64,000 nt of DNA, from NCBI GenBank assembly GCA_030432635.1, contig JAUIMB010000006.1:62001-126000 (forward strand). The letters run 5' to 3'. The notes beneath the pieces are model-generated. The model saw only the letters and a list, made by a program, of their open reading frames with translations. It was not told the origin of the DNA and searched no databases. Below are positions 53,235 to 62,694 of the stretch, piece after piece; position 1 is the stretch's first letter; each line of letters opens with the position of its first letter. The position numbers and the translations under genes are program-made. The stretch comes from Bacteroidia bacterium (lineage in GTDB: Bacteria > Bacteroidota > Bacteroidia > Flavobacteriales > Flavobacteriaceae).

Positions 53235-53912
53235 ATGACGACTCTCGTAAGCTATTTTAAGTCATTGCCAAAATGCCATGTACTTGATCCCTCTATCAAA
53301 ACTGAGGCCTATATACCTTTGGATCTTTCTGTTGATAATGACGACTTAAATACCGTTGATGTGTCCTCTTCAATCGCATTGGACCAATACATTTCTTCTT
53401 ATATTAAAGCAAAACGCGCTAAAGTGGCTTATGGTGGTTATCTCGAAAAAAGAAACATTTATAATAGAAGTGCTTATTTCAATGCTGCGAATCCTGAAAC
53501 TGAGCGTAATATCCATCTTGGATTGGATCTTTGGATTGCAGCAGGTACTCCAATTTTTGCACCTTTGGAAGCCAAAATCCATAGCTTTAAGAATAATATG
53601 AATTTTGGCGATTACGGTCCTACAATAGTTTTAGAACATCACATTAAAGACATTCGGTTTTATACATTATATGGGCATCTCAGTCTTGAGTCTCTGGAAA
53701 ATATTCAAATTGGACAAACACTAGCAAAGGGACAACAAATCGCAACTTTAGGTGATTCGACCGTTAATGGTGATTATGCACCGCATTTACATTTTCAGAT
53801 TATTAAAGATATGCAAGGTCACGTCGGTGATTATCCAGGTGTCTGCTCAAGCTTGGACTTGGAATTTTATAAAAAAAATTGTCCGGATCCTAATTTGTTG
53901 TTGAAACCTTAA
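53235..53912 (+). CDS. M23-family (LytM-like) metallopeptidase
   Basis: A 225-residue protein with an M23 zinc-peptidase domain (about 90-215). The motif is H in NIHLGLDLW with D four residues on, then YGHLSL and HLHFQI for the HxH zinc pair. M23 enzymes cleave peptidoglycan cross-bridges or stem peptides. There is no signal peptide, so the protein may be cytoplasmic or exported atypically; this fits a subgroup seen in Bacteroidota without established function. It is monocistronic, with an upstream terminator and 109 bases before the next gene. Confidence 0.88.
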   Translation: MTTLVSYFKSLPKCHVLDPSIKTEAYIPLDLSVDNDDLNTVDVSSSIALDQYISSYIKAKRAKVAYGGYLEKRNIYNRSAYFNAANPETERNIHLGLDLWIAAGTPIFAPLEAKIHSFKNNMNFGDYGPTIVLEHHIKDIRFYTLYGHLSLESLENIQIGQTLAKGQQIATLGDSTVNGDYAPHLHFQIIKDMQGHVGDYPGVCSSLDLEFYKKNCPDPNLLLKP

Positions 53913-54030
53913 TACACAGTTGTTAAGAGGATATTGTCACGTAAATTTAAATCAAATAAATATGATTCAATTCATGAAATTGTAAAACATTGATTACCTT
54001 ACAACAAGATTCAATCCTAAAATGGCTATC

Positions 54031-55899
54031 ATGAAAAAAATTACAATTCTCTTTCTAGTACTGTCAATGGCTTTTACAGTTGAAGCTCAAATTGTAAGCA
54101 TTCCAGATACGAACCTCAAGCACATTCTAACAATGGATAATTGTGTAGATCTTGATGATGACGGTACAGGTGACAGTAATGCCGACACCAATAATGATGG
54201 TGAAATTCAAGTGAGTGAAGCCGAAGCGGTAGAGTATTTAATCTTAAATAGTGCAGATCCAGGTATATTCACTATTCTGGATTTGACTGGATTGCAAGCC
54301 TTCGTCAATTTAAAGTCACTTAATGCCTCTGCCATGTCATTGAGCGAAACCCAAAACGTAGGCGGAATGAATCAAAACGTAGGTGTTGAGACTATTGATT
54401 TGACACCTTTTACTAGTTTGGAGCGTTTTCGAATTGGAGGCGATACTTCTTCGATATTAAACGACATAAATGCTTCTGGATTAACTAATTTAATCGAGTT
54501 TAGTGCAGTAGCTTTTGTTTCTTCAAACAATGAAGGAGGTACGGTTCCAGTGAGCATAGATTTTCAAAATTGTGATAATTTGACTTCCATAAATGTTACG
54601 TTTACATTTTTTGATATTGATTTTTGTCAAATACCTTCGTTAGAATCGCTTAACTGCGTTGGAATTACACCTTATAATTCAGATTTAGATCTCAATTGTT
54701 TAATCAATCTGAATACACTCGATGTGAGTTTGAACAATTTCGACTCATTATACCTTAAAAATGGTTCTGTTCTTGACTCATTCAGTGGTTTTGACACGTA
54801 TGGGGAAACACTGTGTATTGATGATAATCAAGCTGAAATTGATAGCTTGGGAGATACCATAAATAATTTTCAGAATGTGACTTCGACTTGTGAAGATACC
54901 GAAGGAACTAATGTAGTAATAGGAACTGTGAGCAGTAGTATTTCTTCTAATAATGATGATTGTACGATCAATGAAGTGATAAATCCTTTACGTTTTGATG
55001 TCCTACAGAATAATATGAGCATTTATGATTTCCTGTCTACTGAAGCCGATGAATATGAGACTCCTTTTGGATTAGGTCAGGGTGATTATGTCCTAGTTCC
55101 GACAGTAGCTTTTACCAATGGTTTAGTGGTTGAACCCGAGGAAATCAATGTGTCATTTGCAGATAATAATGGTGAAATGGTACAACAGGATGTTTGTATG
55201 GTGCCTAGGGTTGAAGTTGTTGATGGCATTGAAATTGAGTTTTTTCCAAATTATGTTCCAGATGATCCATTTTTAGATCGTTTTGATGCCTACATTATTT
55301 TGACAAATACGAACACTACAGATTATACTGGTGAACTGCGATTGGAATTTGATGGTGATTATACAGCTCCATTCGATTATGACTACATGCCTAGTAGTGA
55401 ACTCGACAATGAGGTCATTTGGGACAATGTAACGATAACCGCTAATGGTGGTCGAAGGGTTTTTTGGTTGCGAATAGGATATAATTCCGATTCAGATCCT
55501 GAGTTTCCAGTAATGGAAGGTGATCAATTGATTTATGATTTGTTTCTCACTGATACAGGAAGCGGAAGTAGGTCTACTAACGGTGTATCAGATTTTAGAC
55601 TAATTCAAACGATTGATCCAAATCCGGAAACCTTAAGCAATGCTAATCTTAATACTGAGGATTCGGAAATTGAAATGTATCCAAACCCTACCAATGGCAT
55701 CATCTCGATTGAGCATGCCGAAACTATAAATGAAGTCGCTATATTCTCAATCAACGGACAATCTGTACAATCCAAAATACATCTGTCAAATAATTCAGGT
55801 CGCTTGGATCTGGATATGACAAGCCTTGCTCGAGGCGTTTATTTTATTACTGTGAAAACCTCGTCACAAGTTGTGACAAAAAAGATCATTAAGCAGTAG
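54031..55899 (+). CDS. Secreted LRR-like protein with calcium-type loop and T9SS sorting domain
   Basis: A 622-residue exported protein. The signal peptide ends TVEAQI. An EF-hand/dockerin-like loop DLDDDGTGDSNADTNNDGE (about 41-59) probably binds calcium. A leucine-rich-repeat-like region follows (about 70-270), then two beta-rich domains (about 280-400 and 405-530). The T9SS sorting domain (about 540-622) contains MYPNPTNGIISIE and SLARGVYFITV, ending in KKIIKQ. I prefer the ATG at 54031 (MKKITILF) over 54022, which adds MAI. It is probably an adhesin or recognition protein. It overlaps the convergent gene at 55889 by 11 bases. Confidence 0.88.
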   Translation: MKKITILFLVLSMAFTVEAQIVSIPDTNLKHILTMDNCVDLDDDGTGDSNADTNNDGEIQVSEAEAVEYLILNSADPGIFTILDLTGLQAFVNLKSLNASAMSLSETQNVGGMNQNVGVETIDLTPFTSLERFRIGGDTSSILNDINASGLTNLIEFSAVAFVSSNNEGGTVPVSIDFQNCDNLTSINVTFTFFDIDFCQIPSLESLNCVGITPYNSDLDLNCLINLNTLDVSLNNFDSLYLKNGSVLDSFSGFDTYGETLCIDDNQAEIDSLGDTINNFQNVTSTCEDTEGTNVVIGTVSSSISSNNDDCTINEVINPLRFDVLQNNMSIYDFLSTEADEYETPFGLGQGDYVLVPTVAFTNGLVVEPEEINVSFADNNGEMVQQDVCMVPRVEVVDGIEIEFFPNYVPDDPFLDRFDAYIILTNTNTTDYTGELRLEFDGDYTAPFDYDYMPSSELDNEVIWDNVTITANGGRRVFWLRIGYNSDSDPEFPVMEGDQLIYDLFLTDTGSGSRSTNGVSDFRLIQTIDPNPETLSNANLNTEDSEIEMYPNPTNGIISIEHAETINEVAIFSINGQSVQSKIHLSNNSGRLDLDMTSLARGVYFITVKTSSQVVTKKIIKQ

Positions 55900-56296
55900 T
55901 CATTTGCTTTTTCGCCAAGGACTTTCCGATTAAGAACCCAACAATAACCAAAACAGCATCAGCAATTGTAAACCATAATTCTTTAGGTAACATAAAAATA
56001 TTGAAGAACGTTGCTGCAAGCATCAAACCTCCAACAATATAAGCTGGAACCATACTTGTTTTTGAAATTAATCCTGCAACCCACATGCCTAGAATTGGAC
56101 CCATAAAATGGCCAACGACCACAAAGGCTTTTGCGCCTGTTGGTATTTGATCCATATTGTTCTTGATCCATTCCATATCCATAGGATTGGCACCTTCTGG
56201 TAAAGGAAACAAGCTATGTCCAATAAGGGATTCAAATACATAAACGGTTAGTGATGCAACAATAAATCCGATAATTGTGGCTAGTACATTTCTCAT
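55889..56296 (-). CDS. Multi-pass membrane protein of unknown function
   Basis: A 135-residue protein with four likely helices (about 4-22 TIIGFIVASLTVYVFESL, 57-78, 85-104 and 110-127). The loop LFPLPEGANPMDMEWIKNN lies between the first and second. I do not recognise a named family, although similar proteins exist across Flavobacteriaceae. The gene is minus-strand and monocistronic, converging on the T9SS gene with 11 bases of overlap. Confidence 0.78.
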   Translation of the reverse strand: MRNVLATIIGFIVASLTVYVFESLIGHSLFPLPEGANPMDMEWIKNNMDQIPTGAKAFVVVGHFMGPILGMWVAGLISKTSMVPAYIVGGLMLAATFFNIFMLPKELWFTIADAVLVIVGFLIGKSLAKKQMTTA

Positions 56297-56330
56297 GACG
56301 TTTAAGTTTAGTTAGTGATTTCAAGGTAAG

Positions 56331-56361
56331 AAAAAATCCTGATAGTTGATTATCAGGATTT
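56331..56361 (-). terminator. secA terminator
   Basis: AAATCCTGATA pairs perfectly with TATCAGGATTT around a 6-base loop. On the minus strand it is followed by TTTTTT. It lies about 130 bases past the secA stop (56494), so the transcript has a long 3' tail; 56362-56493 contains no gene. Confidence 0.75.
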
Positions 56362-56493
56362 AAATTGAAATTATATTAAGGATAGCATTTTCAGGTCACT
56401 TCTTGAGTGTTGTGCTTTTTTCTAGTCGACCACATTGGTTTTTGAAAGCCTACGTGGACCAATATTATTAACTGAGCAAAAAGTCTGAACTAA

Positions 56494-59400
56494 TTAGCCC
56501 TCAACCAATACCCATTCGCCTTTATCGATTAAAGGAATGGCCTGCTTGTACTTTACGGTTTTGTTTTCTCCACTCATCACATGTTTGATGGTCACACGAT
56601 CATTACGGCCAATTTTTGGTTTGTCACGAACAATGGTTTCTACAATTTCAGGTTGACGTTGTGTGTTTTGACCTGCAGCTCTACTTTGGGCAGCACGTTC
56701 ATCCATATTAGGGATTTCCTCTTTTTGCGTTTGAAGTTTTTCCTGCTTACGAGCTTTTGCTTCTTGAATGTTGTTTTGTGTTTCAGTAGGCAATTCACCT
56801 TTAAACAAGAAAGAAATCACATCCTTGTTAACTTGGTCAATCATGTCCTTGAAGAGTTCAAAAGCCTCAAACTTATAAATCAATAATGGATCTTTTTGTT
56901 CATGCACTGCCAACTGAACCGATTGTTTCAACTCGTCCATTTTTCTTAAATGGGTTTTCCAAGAATCATCAACGATGGCCAAGGTAATATTCTTTTCAAA
57001 ATCGTTAATCAACTGCGTGCCTTTTGTTTCATAAGCTTTCTCCAAATCGGTTACAACCTGTAGGTTTTTGACACCATCTGTAAAAGGCACTACGATGCGC
57101 TTGTAACGATCACGTTGGGTTTCGTAAACATTTTCGATAACCGGAAATGCCAATTCTGCATTACGCTGCATTTTTTCACGATAGTGTTCGAAGGCAGCTT
57201 TGTAAACTTTTCCTGCGATATCCTGAACAGATAACTTTTTGAATTCTGCTTCTGAAATTGGAGCACTCATCGAGAAGTATCGAATCAATTCAAACTCAAA
57301 GTTCTTGAAATCCTCAGCCGCTTTATTGGTTTCAGCTATGCCTTCCGAAGTATCATAAATCATATTGGCCAAGTCTACTCGAAGACGTTCTCCATGTAAG
57401 GCATGACGACGACGCTTGTAAACCACTTCACGTTGGGCATTCATTACATCATCATATTCCAGTAAACGCTTACGAACACCAAATTGGTTTTCTTCCACTT
57501 TCTTTTGGGCACGTTCAATAGATTTTGAAATCATGGAATGCTGAATCACTTCACCTTCCTTTAATCCCATTTTATCCATCATTTTGGCAATACGCTCACT
57601 ACCAAAAAGACGCATTAAATTGTCTTCTAAGGATACATAAAATTGCGAGCTTCCTGGATCACCTTGACGACCAGCACGACCACGCAACTGTCGGTCGACA
57701 CGACGTGAATCATGACGTTCGGTACCAACGATGGCTAAACCACCAGCTTCCTTGACAGCATCGCTTAACTTGATATCAGTACCACGACCTGCCATGTTGG
57801 TGGCAATTGTTACTTGTCCTGGTTGTCCAGCTTCAGCAACAATATCGGCTTCCTTTTTATGCAATTTAGCATTAAGTACATTGTGAGGCACTTTTCGAAT
57901 ACTCAACATTTTTCCGAGTAATTCGGAAATTTCTACCGAAGTGGTACCGATTAAGACTGGACGACCAGCTTGTGAAAGACTCGTGACCTCGTCAATAACA
58001 GCATTGTATTTTTCACGTTTGGTTTTATAAACTAAATCTTCTCGGTCATCTCGAGCGATTGGTTTATTTGTTGGGATTTCAACCACGTCCAATTTGTAGA
58101 TTTCCCAAAACTCTCCAGCTTCAGTAACAGCAGTACCAGTCATCCCTGAAAGTTTGCGATACATTCTGAAGTAATTCTGTAAGGTAATTGTCGCAAATGT
58201 TTGGGTGGCATCTTCAATCTTTACATTTTCCTTGGCTTCAATGGCTTGGTGTAATCCGTCGCTATAACGACGACCATCCATGATACGACCTGTTTGCTCA
58301 TCTACAATCATCACCTTATTGTCCATCACAACATATTGAATGTCCTTTTCAAATAAAGCGTAGGCTTTTAGAAGTTGGTTTAAGGTATGTATACGTTCAG
58401 ATTTTACACCAAACTCTCTAAAGAGTTCTTCCTTTTCAGCAGCTTCTTCTTCTTTAGACAAACCTTTGGCTTCAATCTTTGAGATTTCCATGCCAATTTC
58501 AGGCATGACAAAGAAATCAGGATTATCTTTTCCAGATAGAAATTCGACACCTTTGTCAGTCAATTCAACCTGATTGTTCTTTTCTTCAATAACGTAATAG
58601 AGCTCTGCATCTACTTTAGGCATTTCCCTATTGTTATCTTGCATGTAGAAATTTTCGGTTTTCTGAAGTAAGGTTTTAATGCCTTCTTCACTCAAAAATT
58701 TGATGAGTGCCTTATTCTTAGGAATCCCTCTATAGGCTCGCAATAACAAAAATCCGCCTTCCTTAGTATCGCCTTCGGCTATAAGTTTTTTAGCTTCAGC
58801 CAAAACACCAGTTAAATAGCGTCGTTGTACAGTTACGATCTCATCAACTTTTGGTTTCAATTCGATAAACTCGTGACGATCGCCTTGCGGAATAGGACCT
58901 GATATGATCAATGGTGTACGAGCATCATCGATGAGTACCGAATCCACCTCATCAACAATGGCGAAATGATGCGGACGCTGTACTAAATCATCAGGTGAAT
59001 GCGCCATATTGTCCCTTAGGTAATCGAAACCAAATTCGTTGTTGGTACCATAGGTAATGTCAGCTCTATATGCTTTTCGACGAGCCTCACTGTTAGGCTG
59101 ATGGTGATCGATACAATCTACACTCAAACCATGGAATTCAAAAATAGGAGCCATCCAAGCACTATCACGTTTTGCTAAATAGTCGTTAACAGTTACAAGA
59201 TGCACCCCTTTACCTGCTAAGGCATTTAGGTATACAGGAAGTGTTGCCACTAAGGTTTTACCCTCACCAGTTTGCATTTCGGCAATTTTACCTTGGTGCA
59301 TGGCAGCACCACCAATAAGCTGAACATCGTAATGAACCATGTCCCATGTAATTGGTTTGCCTGCAGCATCCCAAGAGTTAGCCCAAACAGCTTTGTCATT

Positions 59401-59850
59401 TTGCAAGGTGACATAGTCCTTATCTCCAGAAATCAAACGGTCAAATTCATTGGCCTGAACCGTAATTTCGGAGTTATTCACAAAGCGTCTTGCCGTTTCC
59501 TTAACGACAGCAAAGGCTTCAGCCATAATATCGTTTAATACACCTTCGGTAACTTCATAGATGTCATCTTCAATTTTATCGATTTCGACATACATGTCTT
59601 CTCTTTTGTCGATATCATCTGCTGCTTCTGCATCTTTAAGGAGTTGATCAATTTTATCTTGTAAAGGCTTTCGCGCTTCTGCAATTCTTGATTTGAAGTC
59701 GATGGTTTTAGCTCTTAGCTCGTCGTGTGATAATTGTTCTAAGGCGCTTTCAAAGGATTTTACCTTATCCACTATTGGTGATAAGGCCTTGACATCTTGT
59801 TTGGATTTGTCTCCGACAAATACTTTCAGTACTGAATTTAAAAAACTCAT
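56494..59850 (-). CDS. secA: Preprotein translocase ATPase SecA
   Basis: A 1118-residue SecA, the motor that drives unfolded preproteins through SecYEG. Walker A is MQTGEGKTLVATLP and the DEAD-like box is VDEVDSVLID. Other markers are TNMAGRGTDI and GRAGRQGDPG. It is longer than the E. coli enzyme (901) because of insertions typical of Bacteroidota. The C-terminus (KPKIGRNDRVTIKH, ending WVLVEG) lacks the Cys-x-Cys zinc and SecB-binding tail of proteobacterial SecA. It has its own promoter (TATCTTTG, 59916-59923) and a terminator. The start is clear (MSFLNSVLKVFVGDKSKQ). Confidence 0.98.
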   Translation of the reverse strand: MSFLNSVLKVFVGDKSKQDVKALSPIVDKVKSFESALEQLSHDELRAKTIDFKSRIAEARKPLQDKIDQLLKDAEAADDIDKREDMYVEIDKIEDDIYEVTEGVLNDIMAEAFAVVKETARRFVNNSEITVQANEFDRLISGDKDYVTLQNDKAVWANSWDAAGKPITWDMVHYDVQLIGGAAMHQGKIAEMQTGEGKTLVATLPVYLNALAGKGVHLVTVNDYLAKRDSAWMAPIFEFHGLSVDCIDHHQPNSEARRKAYRADITYGTNNEFGFDYLRDNMAHSPDDLVQRPHHFAIVDEVDSVLIDDARTPLIISGPIPQGDRHEFIELKPKVDEIVTVQRRYLTGVLAEAKKLIAEGDTKEGGFLLLRAYRGIPKNKALIKFLSEEGIKTLLQKTENFYMQDNNREMPKVDAELYYVIEEKNNQVELTDKGVEFLSGKDNPDFFVMPEIGMEISKIEAKGLSKEEEAAEKEELFREFGVKSERIHTLNQLLKAYALFEKDIQYVVMDNKVMIVDEQTGRIMDGRRYSDGLHQAIEAKENVKIEDATQTFATITLQNYFRMYRKLSGMTGTAVTEAGEFWEIYKLDVVEIPTNKPIARDDREDLVYKTKREKYNAVIDEVTSLSQAGRPVLIGTTSVEISELLGKMLSIRKVPHNVLNAKLHKKEADIVAEAGQPGQVTIATNMAGRGTDIKLSDAVKEAGGLAIVGTERHDSRRVDRQLRGRAGRQGDPGSSQFYVSLEDNLMRLFGSERIAKMMDKMGLKEGEVIQHSMISKSIERAQKKVEENQFGVRKRLLEYDDVMNAQREVVYKRRRHALHGERLRVDLANMIYDTSEGIAETNKAAEDFKNFEFELIRYFSMSAPISEAEFKKLSVQDIAGKVYKAAFEHYREKMQRNAELAFPVIENVYETQRDRYKRIVVPFTDGVKNLQVVTDLEKAYETKGTQLINDFEKNITLAIVDDSWKTHLRKMDELKQSVQLAVHEQKDPLLIYKFEAFELFKDMIDQVNKDVISFLFKGELPTETQNNIQEAKARKQEKLQTQKEEIPNMDERAAQSRAAGQNTQRQPEIVETIVRDKPKIGRNDRVTIKHVMSGENKTVKYKQAIPLIDKGEWVLVEG

Positions 59851-59915
59851 GAGTGTTTATTTATATGATTTTAAACGTTGTCGCCAACGCTTTATCTTCG
59901 ATAATTTTGCAACCT

Positions 59916-59923
59916 CAAAGATA
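59916..59923 (-). promoter_or_regulatory. -7 element (TATCTTTG) for secA
   Basis: The minus strand reads TATCTTTG, a full TAnnTTTG match, 65 bases before the secA ATG. This is the longest predicted leader among the promoters found here, so room exists for translational control. Confidence 0.55.
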
Positions 59924-59958
59924 CTATTAATGTGACATTTGGTCGAAAAATCAGGCAC

Positions 59959-59984
59959 AAAAAAAGTCTCATTTAGAGACTTTT
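59959..59984 (-). terminator. Terminator after the DUF2795 gene
   Basis: AAAAGTCTC pairs with GAGACTTTT around a 5-base loop, followed on the minus strand by a run of T. It lies 42 bases past the DUF2795 stop at 60026. Confidence 0.85.
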
Positions 59985-60025
59985 CGTTATTATGTGATTA
60001 TAAAAGTAACGTGAATTTCAAATTA

Positions 60026-60247
60026 CTAATATTCGTCTTCGTTCCAGAGATAATCTTCATCAGTTGGATAATCTGACCAAATTTCCTCAATGGAATCATA
60101 AGAGTCGCCTTCATCTTCTATCGCTTGTAGATTTTCAACAACTTCCAAAGGAGCTCCTGTTCTAATAGCGTAATCGATCAATTCGTCTTTTGTTGCTGGC
60201 CAAGGTGCATCGCTAAGGTAGGATGCCAATTCTAATGTCCAATACAT
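60026..60247 (-). CDS. DUF2795 family small protein
   Basis: A 73-residue acidic cytoplasmic protein with the DUF2795 pattern of paired helices: LASYLSDAPWPATKDELIDYAI, then APLEVVENLQAI. It carries the acidic tail YDSIEEIWSDYPTDEDYLW. The family is widespread and its function is unproven. It has its own TATTTTTG element at 60270-60277 and a terminator, so it is monocistronic. Confidence 0.9.
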   Translation of the reverse strand: MYWTLELASYLSDAPWPATKDELIDYAIRTGAPLEVVENLQAIEDEGDSYDSIEEIWSDYPTDEDYLWNEDEY

Positions 60248-60269
60248 TGTTATGCGTTTTAATTTTCTG

Positions 60270-60277
60270 CAAAAATA
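60270..60277 (-). promoter_or_regulatory. -7 element (TATTTTTG) for the DUF2795 gene
   Basis: The minus strand reads TATTTTTG, a full TAnnTTTG match, 22 bases before the ATG at 60247. Confidence 0.6.
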
Positions 60278-60395
60278 AAATTATAGTTCAAAAAGTCAAG
60301 AAAAAAACGAATTAATTAAATAATAATTTAAAAGAACTTATATTTCTAATCTTTTAAGCCTGTAGAACTATGCTTTAGCTTTGCAAAGTGGTACT

Positions 60396-60971
60396 CTAGG
60401 ATTCTTTTTTGGGAATCCATTTTACTTCTTCGGCTTGCAAGTCATGTGACAACTTTCGTGCCAACACAAAAAGGTAGTCAGAAAGTCGGTTGAGATACTT
60501 TAAGCTTTCAGGTTGAAACGGCTCAATATCGTTTAATGCACTTGCTAAACGTTCGGCCCTACGGCAAACACAACGTGCAATGTGACAGAATGACACAGTT
60601 TGATGTCCGCCTGGCAATACGAAGTGCGTCATTGGAGGAAGACTGTCGTTCATCTGGTCCATTTCTTGTTCTAGGATAGTGATGTCTGCTTCAGAAATTT
60701 TAGGGATGTTCAATCGTTCTTTACCACTTTTTAAAATCGCTTTTTCAGGATCGGTTGCCAGGATAGCTCCAACCGTAAATAGTTTGTCTTGAATGTCTAT
60801 CAACACGTCCTTAAAATGGGTGTTGATGTCTTGATCCCTAATAAGTCCGATGTGGGAATTGAGTTCATCAACTGTTCCGTAGCTATCGATTCGAATATGA
60901 TGTTTTGGTACGCGTGTACCACCAAAAAGGGCAGTAGTTCCCTTGTCTCCTGTTTTAGTGTAGATTTTCAT
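60396..60971 (-). CDS. Cob(I)alamin adenosyltransferase (PduO type)
   Basis: A 191-residue PduO-type ATP:cob(I)alamin adenosyltransferase that makes adenosylcobalamin. It starts KIYTKTGDKGTTALFGGTRV, the ATP-binding motif, and has FVLPGG and CRRAERLASAL (cobalamin-binding) segments. It supplies the cofactor of methylmalonyl-CoA mutase and so complements meaB at 48571. The gene is minus-strand with the ABC transporter upstream, separated by about 117 bases that include a TAATGCAT hairpin at 61011-61030. Confidence 0.94.
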   Translation of the reverse strand: MKIYTKTGDKGTTALFGGTRVPKHHIRIDSYGTVDELNSHIGLIRDQDINTHFKDVLIDIQDKLFTVGAILATDPEKAILKSGKERLNIPKISEADITILEQEMDQMNDSLPPMTHFVLPGGHQTVSFCHIARCVCRRAERLASALNDIEPFQPESLKYLNRLSDYLFVLARKLSHDLQAEEVKWIPKKES

Positions 60972-61010
60972 AAGTGCAAGTTAAAAAAGTAATAAGTGAA
61001 AAGTGAAAAG

Positions 61011-61030
61011 TAATGCATGAAAATGCATTA
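61011..61030 (-). terminator. Possible terminator after the MacB-type ABC gene
   Basis: TAATGCAT pairs perfectly with ATGCATTA around a 4-base loop. It sits between the ABC gene end (61089) and the adenosyltransferase start, with an AAGTGAAAAGTGAAAAG repeat beside it. The T tract on the minus strand is weak. Confidence 0.4.
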
Positions 61031-61088
61031 GCAATTTTTTGAATGCACGCTAAACACTAAAATAGATCATATTACTATTACCCATCAA

Positions 61089-61775
61089 CTAATCTCTTCT
61101 GGTGTCACTTTCAATAAGTCCGTCTCGAAGTCTGATAATACGACTAGCATGAGCTGCAATATCTTCTTCATGTGTCACCATAATGACAGTATTTCCGGCT
61201 TTGTGAATATCGTCAAAAAGATTCATGATTTCATAACCTGTTTTAGAGTCCAAGTTTCCTGTAGGCTCATCTGCCAAGATGATTGAAGGCTTGTTGACAA
61301 GTGCTCTTCCTACCGCAACACGTTGACGTTGGCCACCAGATAATTGATTGGGCTTATGGTCCATGCGATCGGCAAGGCCTACATCGGTAAGTACTTCTTC
61401 AGCACGTTTGTAGCGTTCGGCTTTAGATTTTCCTGCATATACCATCGGTAAAGCAACGTTATCCAAGGCGGTTGTTCTTGGTAATAGGTTAAAAGTTTGA
61501 AAAACAAATCCGATTTCAGTATTTCTAATTTCGGCCAATTCATCATCACTCATTTGGCTAACGTCTTTTCCGTTAAGAATATAGGAACCAGCAGTTGGTG
61601 TGTCCAAACAACCCAAAAGGTTCATGAGTGTTGATTTTCCAGACCCTGAAGGTCCCATAATAGCTACATAATCACCACGCTCAATATCAAGGTCGATGCC
61701 TTTTAAAACATGGACGGTTTCTTGACCAAGCTGAAAATCACGAATGATATCTCTAATTTTAATAACGTTACTCAT
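61089..61775 (-). CDS. MacB/LolD-type ABC transporter ATP-binding protein
   Basis: A 228-residue ATPase. It has Walker [10 protein letters not shown] (about 43-51), signature [15 protein letters not shown] and Walker [12 protein letters not shown]. The subgroup partners FtsX/MacB-like permeases and works in lipoprotein sorting, toxin or peptide export, or cell-division processes. I chose ATG 61775 ([14 protein letters not shown]), where family similarity begins, over 61829, which adds an unrelated 18 residues. No permease gene is adjacent. It lies downstream of the methyltransferase gene with a gap of about 98 bases. Confidence 0.92.
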   Translation of the reverse strand: MSNVIKIRDIIRDFQLGQETVHVLKGIDLDIERGDYVAIMGPSGSGKSTLMNLLGCLDTPTAGSYILNGKDVSQMSDDELAEIRNTEIGFVFQTFNLLPRTTALDNVALPMVYAGKSKAERYKRAEEVLTDVGLADRMDHKPNQLSGGQRQRVAVGRALVNKPSIILADEPTGNLDSKTGYEIMNLFDDIHKAGNTVIMVTHEEDIAAHASRIIRLRDGLIESDTRRD

Positions 61776-61873
61776 ACTAAATTTAGGTGTTTGCTCTTCT
61801 GTTTCAAGTTTAGTGTAAAGCTTGTGCAAGTTATGGAATTCAATGGTAATATGACGCTAAAATGCGGTTGATG

Positions 61874-62641
61874 TTACAATCGGATGCAAAAATTTTCCTT
61901 AGCTTGCTCTTTTCTGAAAAACACGATTCCCCAAAAAAATGTATCGATTGTGACTGTGACTTTTGGGTTGGTTTTTATGGTTTTCCAAGCGTCCAACATA
62001 CCTCTTGACCAATGAATATCATCAAAAATAAAGACAGAGTCATTATGCGCTCGATCTATCAATGTATTGAAATAATCCAGTGTGGCCGATTTGTTATGGT
62101 TCCCGTCAAAGAAAATGAGGTCGTAATTTCCATTTAATTTTGGAAGAATGCTTTCAAAAGTGCCTGCTTTTACAGTGACATTTTCAATGCTTGCTTTAGA
62201 AAGTTCACTTTTGGCAAGTCTTGCTATTTGTGGGCAACCTTCAATTGAAAGAATTGTATTGTCTGAATGACCAATGGCAATGGCATGCGTCGCAATGCCC
62301 AATGACGTGCCAAGTTCTAAGGTGTGCTTGGGTTGAAAATACTGTGCGATTCTAAACCATAACTCTGCTCTTTTTTTTGTCGTTCCAGAGGTCTTGGCAA
62401 TTTCATTAATGGCACGTGAGTTTGACTTAAACACTCTAGAACCAGAACCGAAATCTTTAATATTTATGAAGGCCTTGTTTTTTAATAGGTTCTTTCTGTA
62501 TGCGGAAAGACTTTTGTATTCAGGGTGATTGGTTTTGTCGTAAAAGCATTGGGTGACCAAATCATAAACAAATGGTGAGTGGACACCGTGTTGGTTGGTC
62601 GACTTTAGCAGGAATTTTATGTACTCAACAACTTGAAACAT
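61874..62641 (-). CDS. Class I SAM-dependent methyltransferase
   Basis: A 255-residue Rossmann-like methyltransferase. The SAM-binding loop is LELGTSLGIATHAIAIG (about 100-116), followed by LSIEGCPQIARLAK (second motif) and DLIFFDGNHN (about 175-184, motif for substrate or metal). This pattern resembles the O-methyltransferase/TylF-like group. The substrate is unknown. It lies about 53 bases downstream of the ABC-F gene on the same strand. Confidence 0.88.
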   Translation of the reverse strand: MFQVVEYIKFLLKSTNQHGVHSPFVYDLVTQCFYDKTNHPEYKSLSAYRKNLLKNKAFINIKDFGSGSRVFKSNSRAINEIAKTSGTTKKRAELWFRIAQYFQPKHTLELGTSLGIATHAIAIGHSDNTILSIEGCPQIARLAKSELSKASIENVTVKAGTFESILPKLNGNYDLIFFDGNHNKSATLDYFNTLIDRAHNDSVFIFDDIHWSRGMLDAWKTIKTNPKVTVTIDTFFWGIVFFRKEQAKENFCIRL

Positions 62642-62694
62642 CTATTGGTGGTCAATTGGTGGCTTCTTCAAATTTAATAGTTTTAGCAAATACA

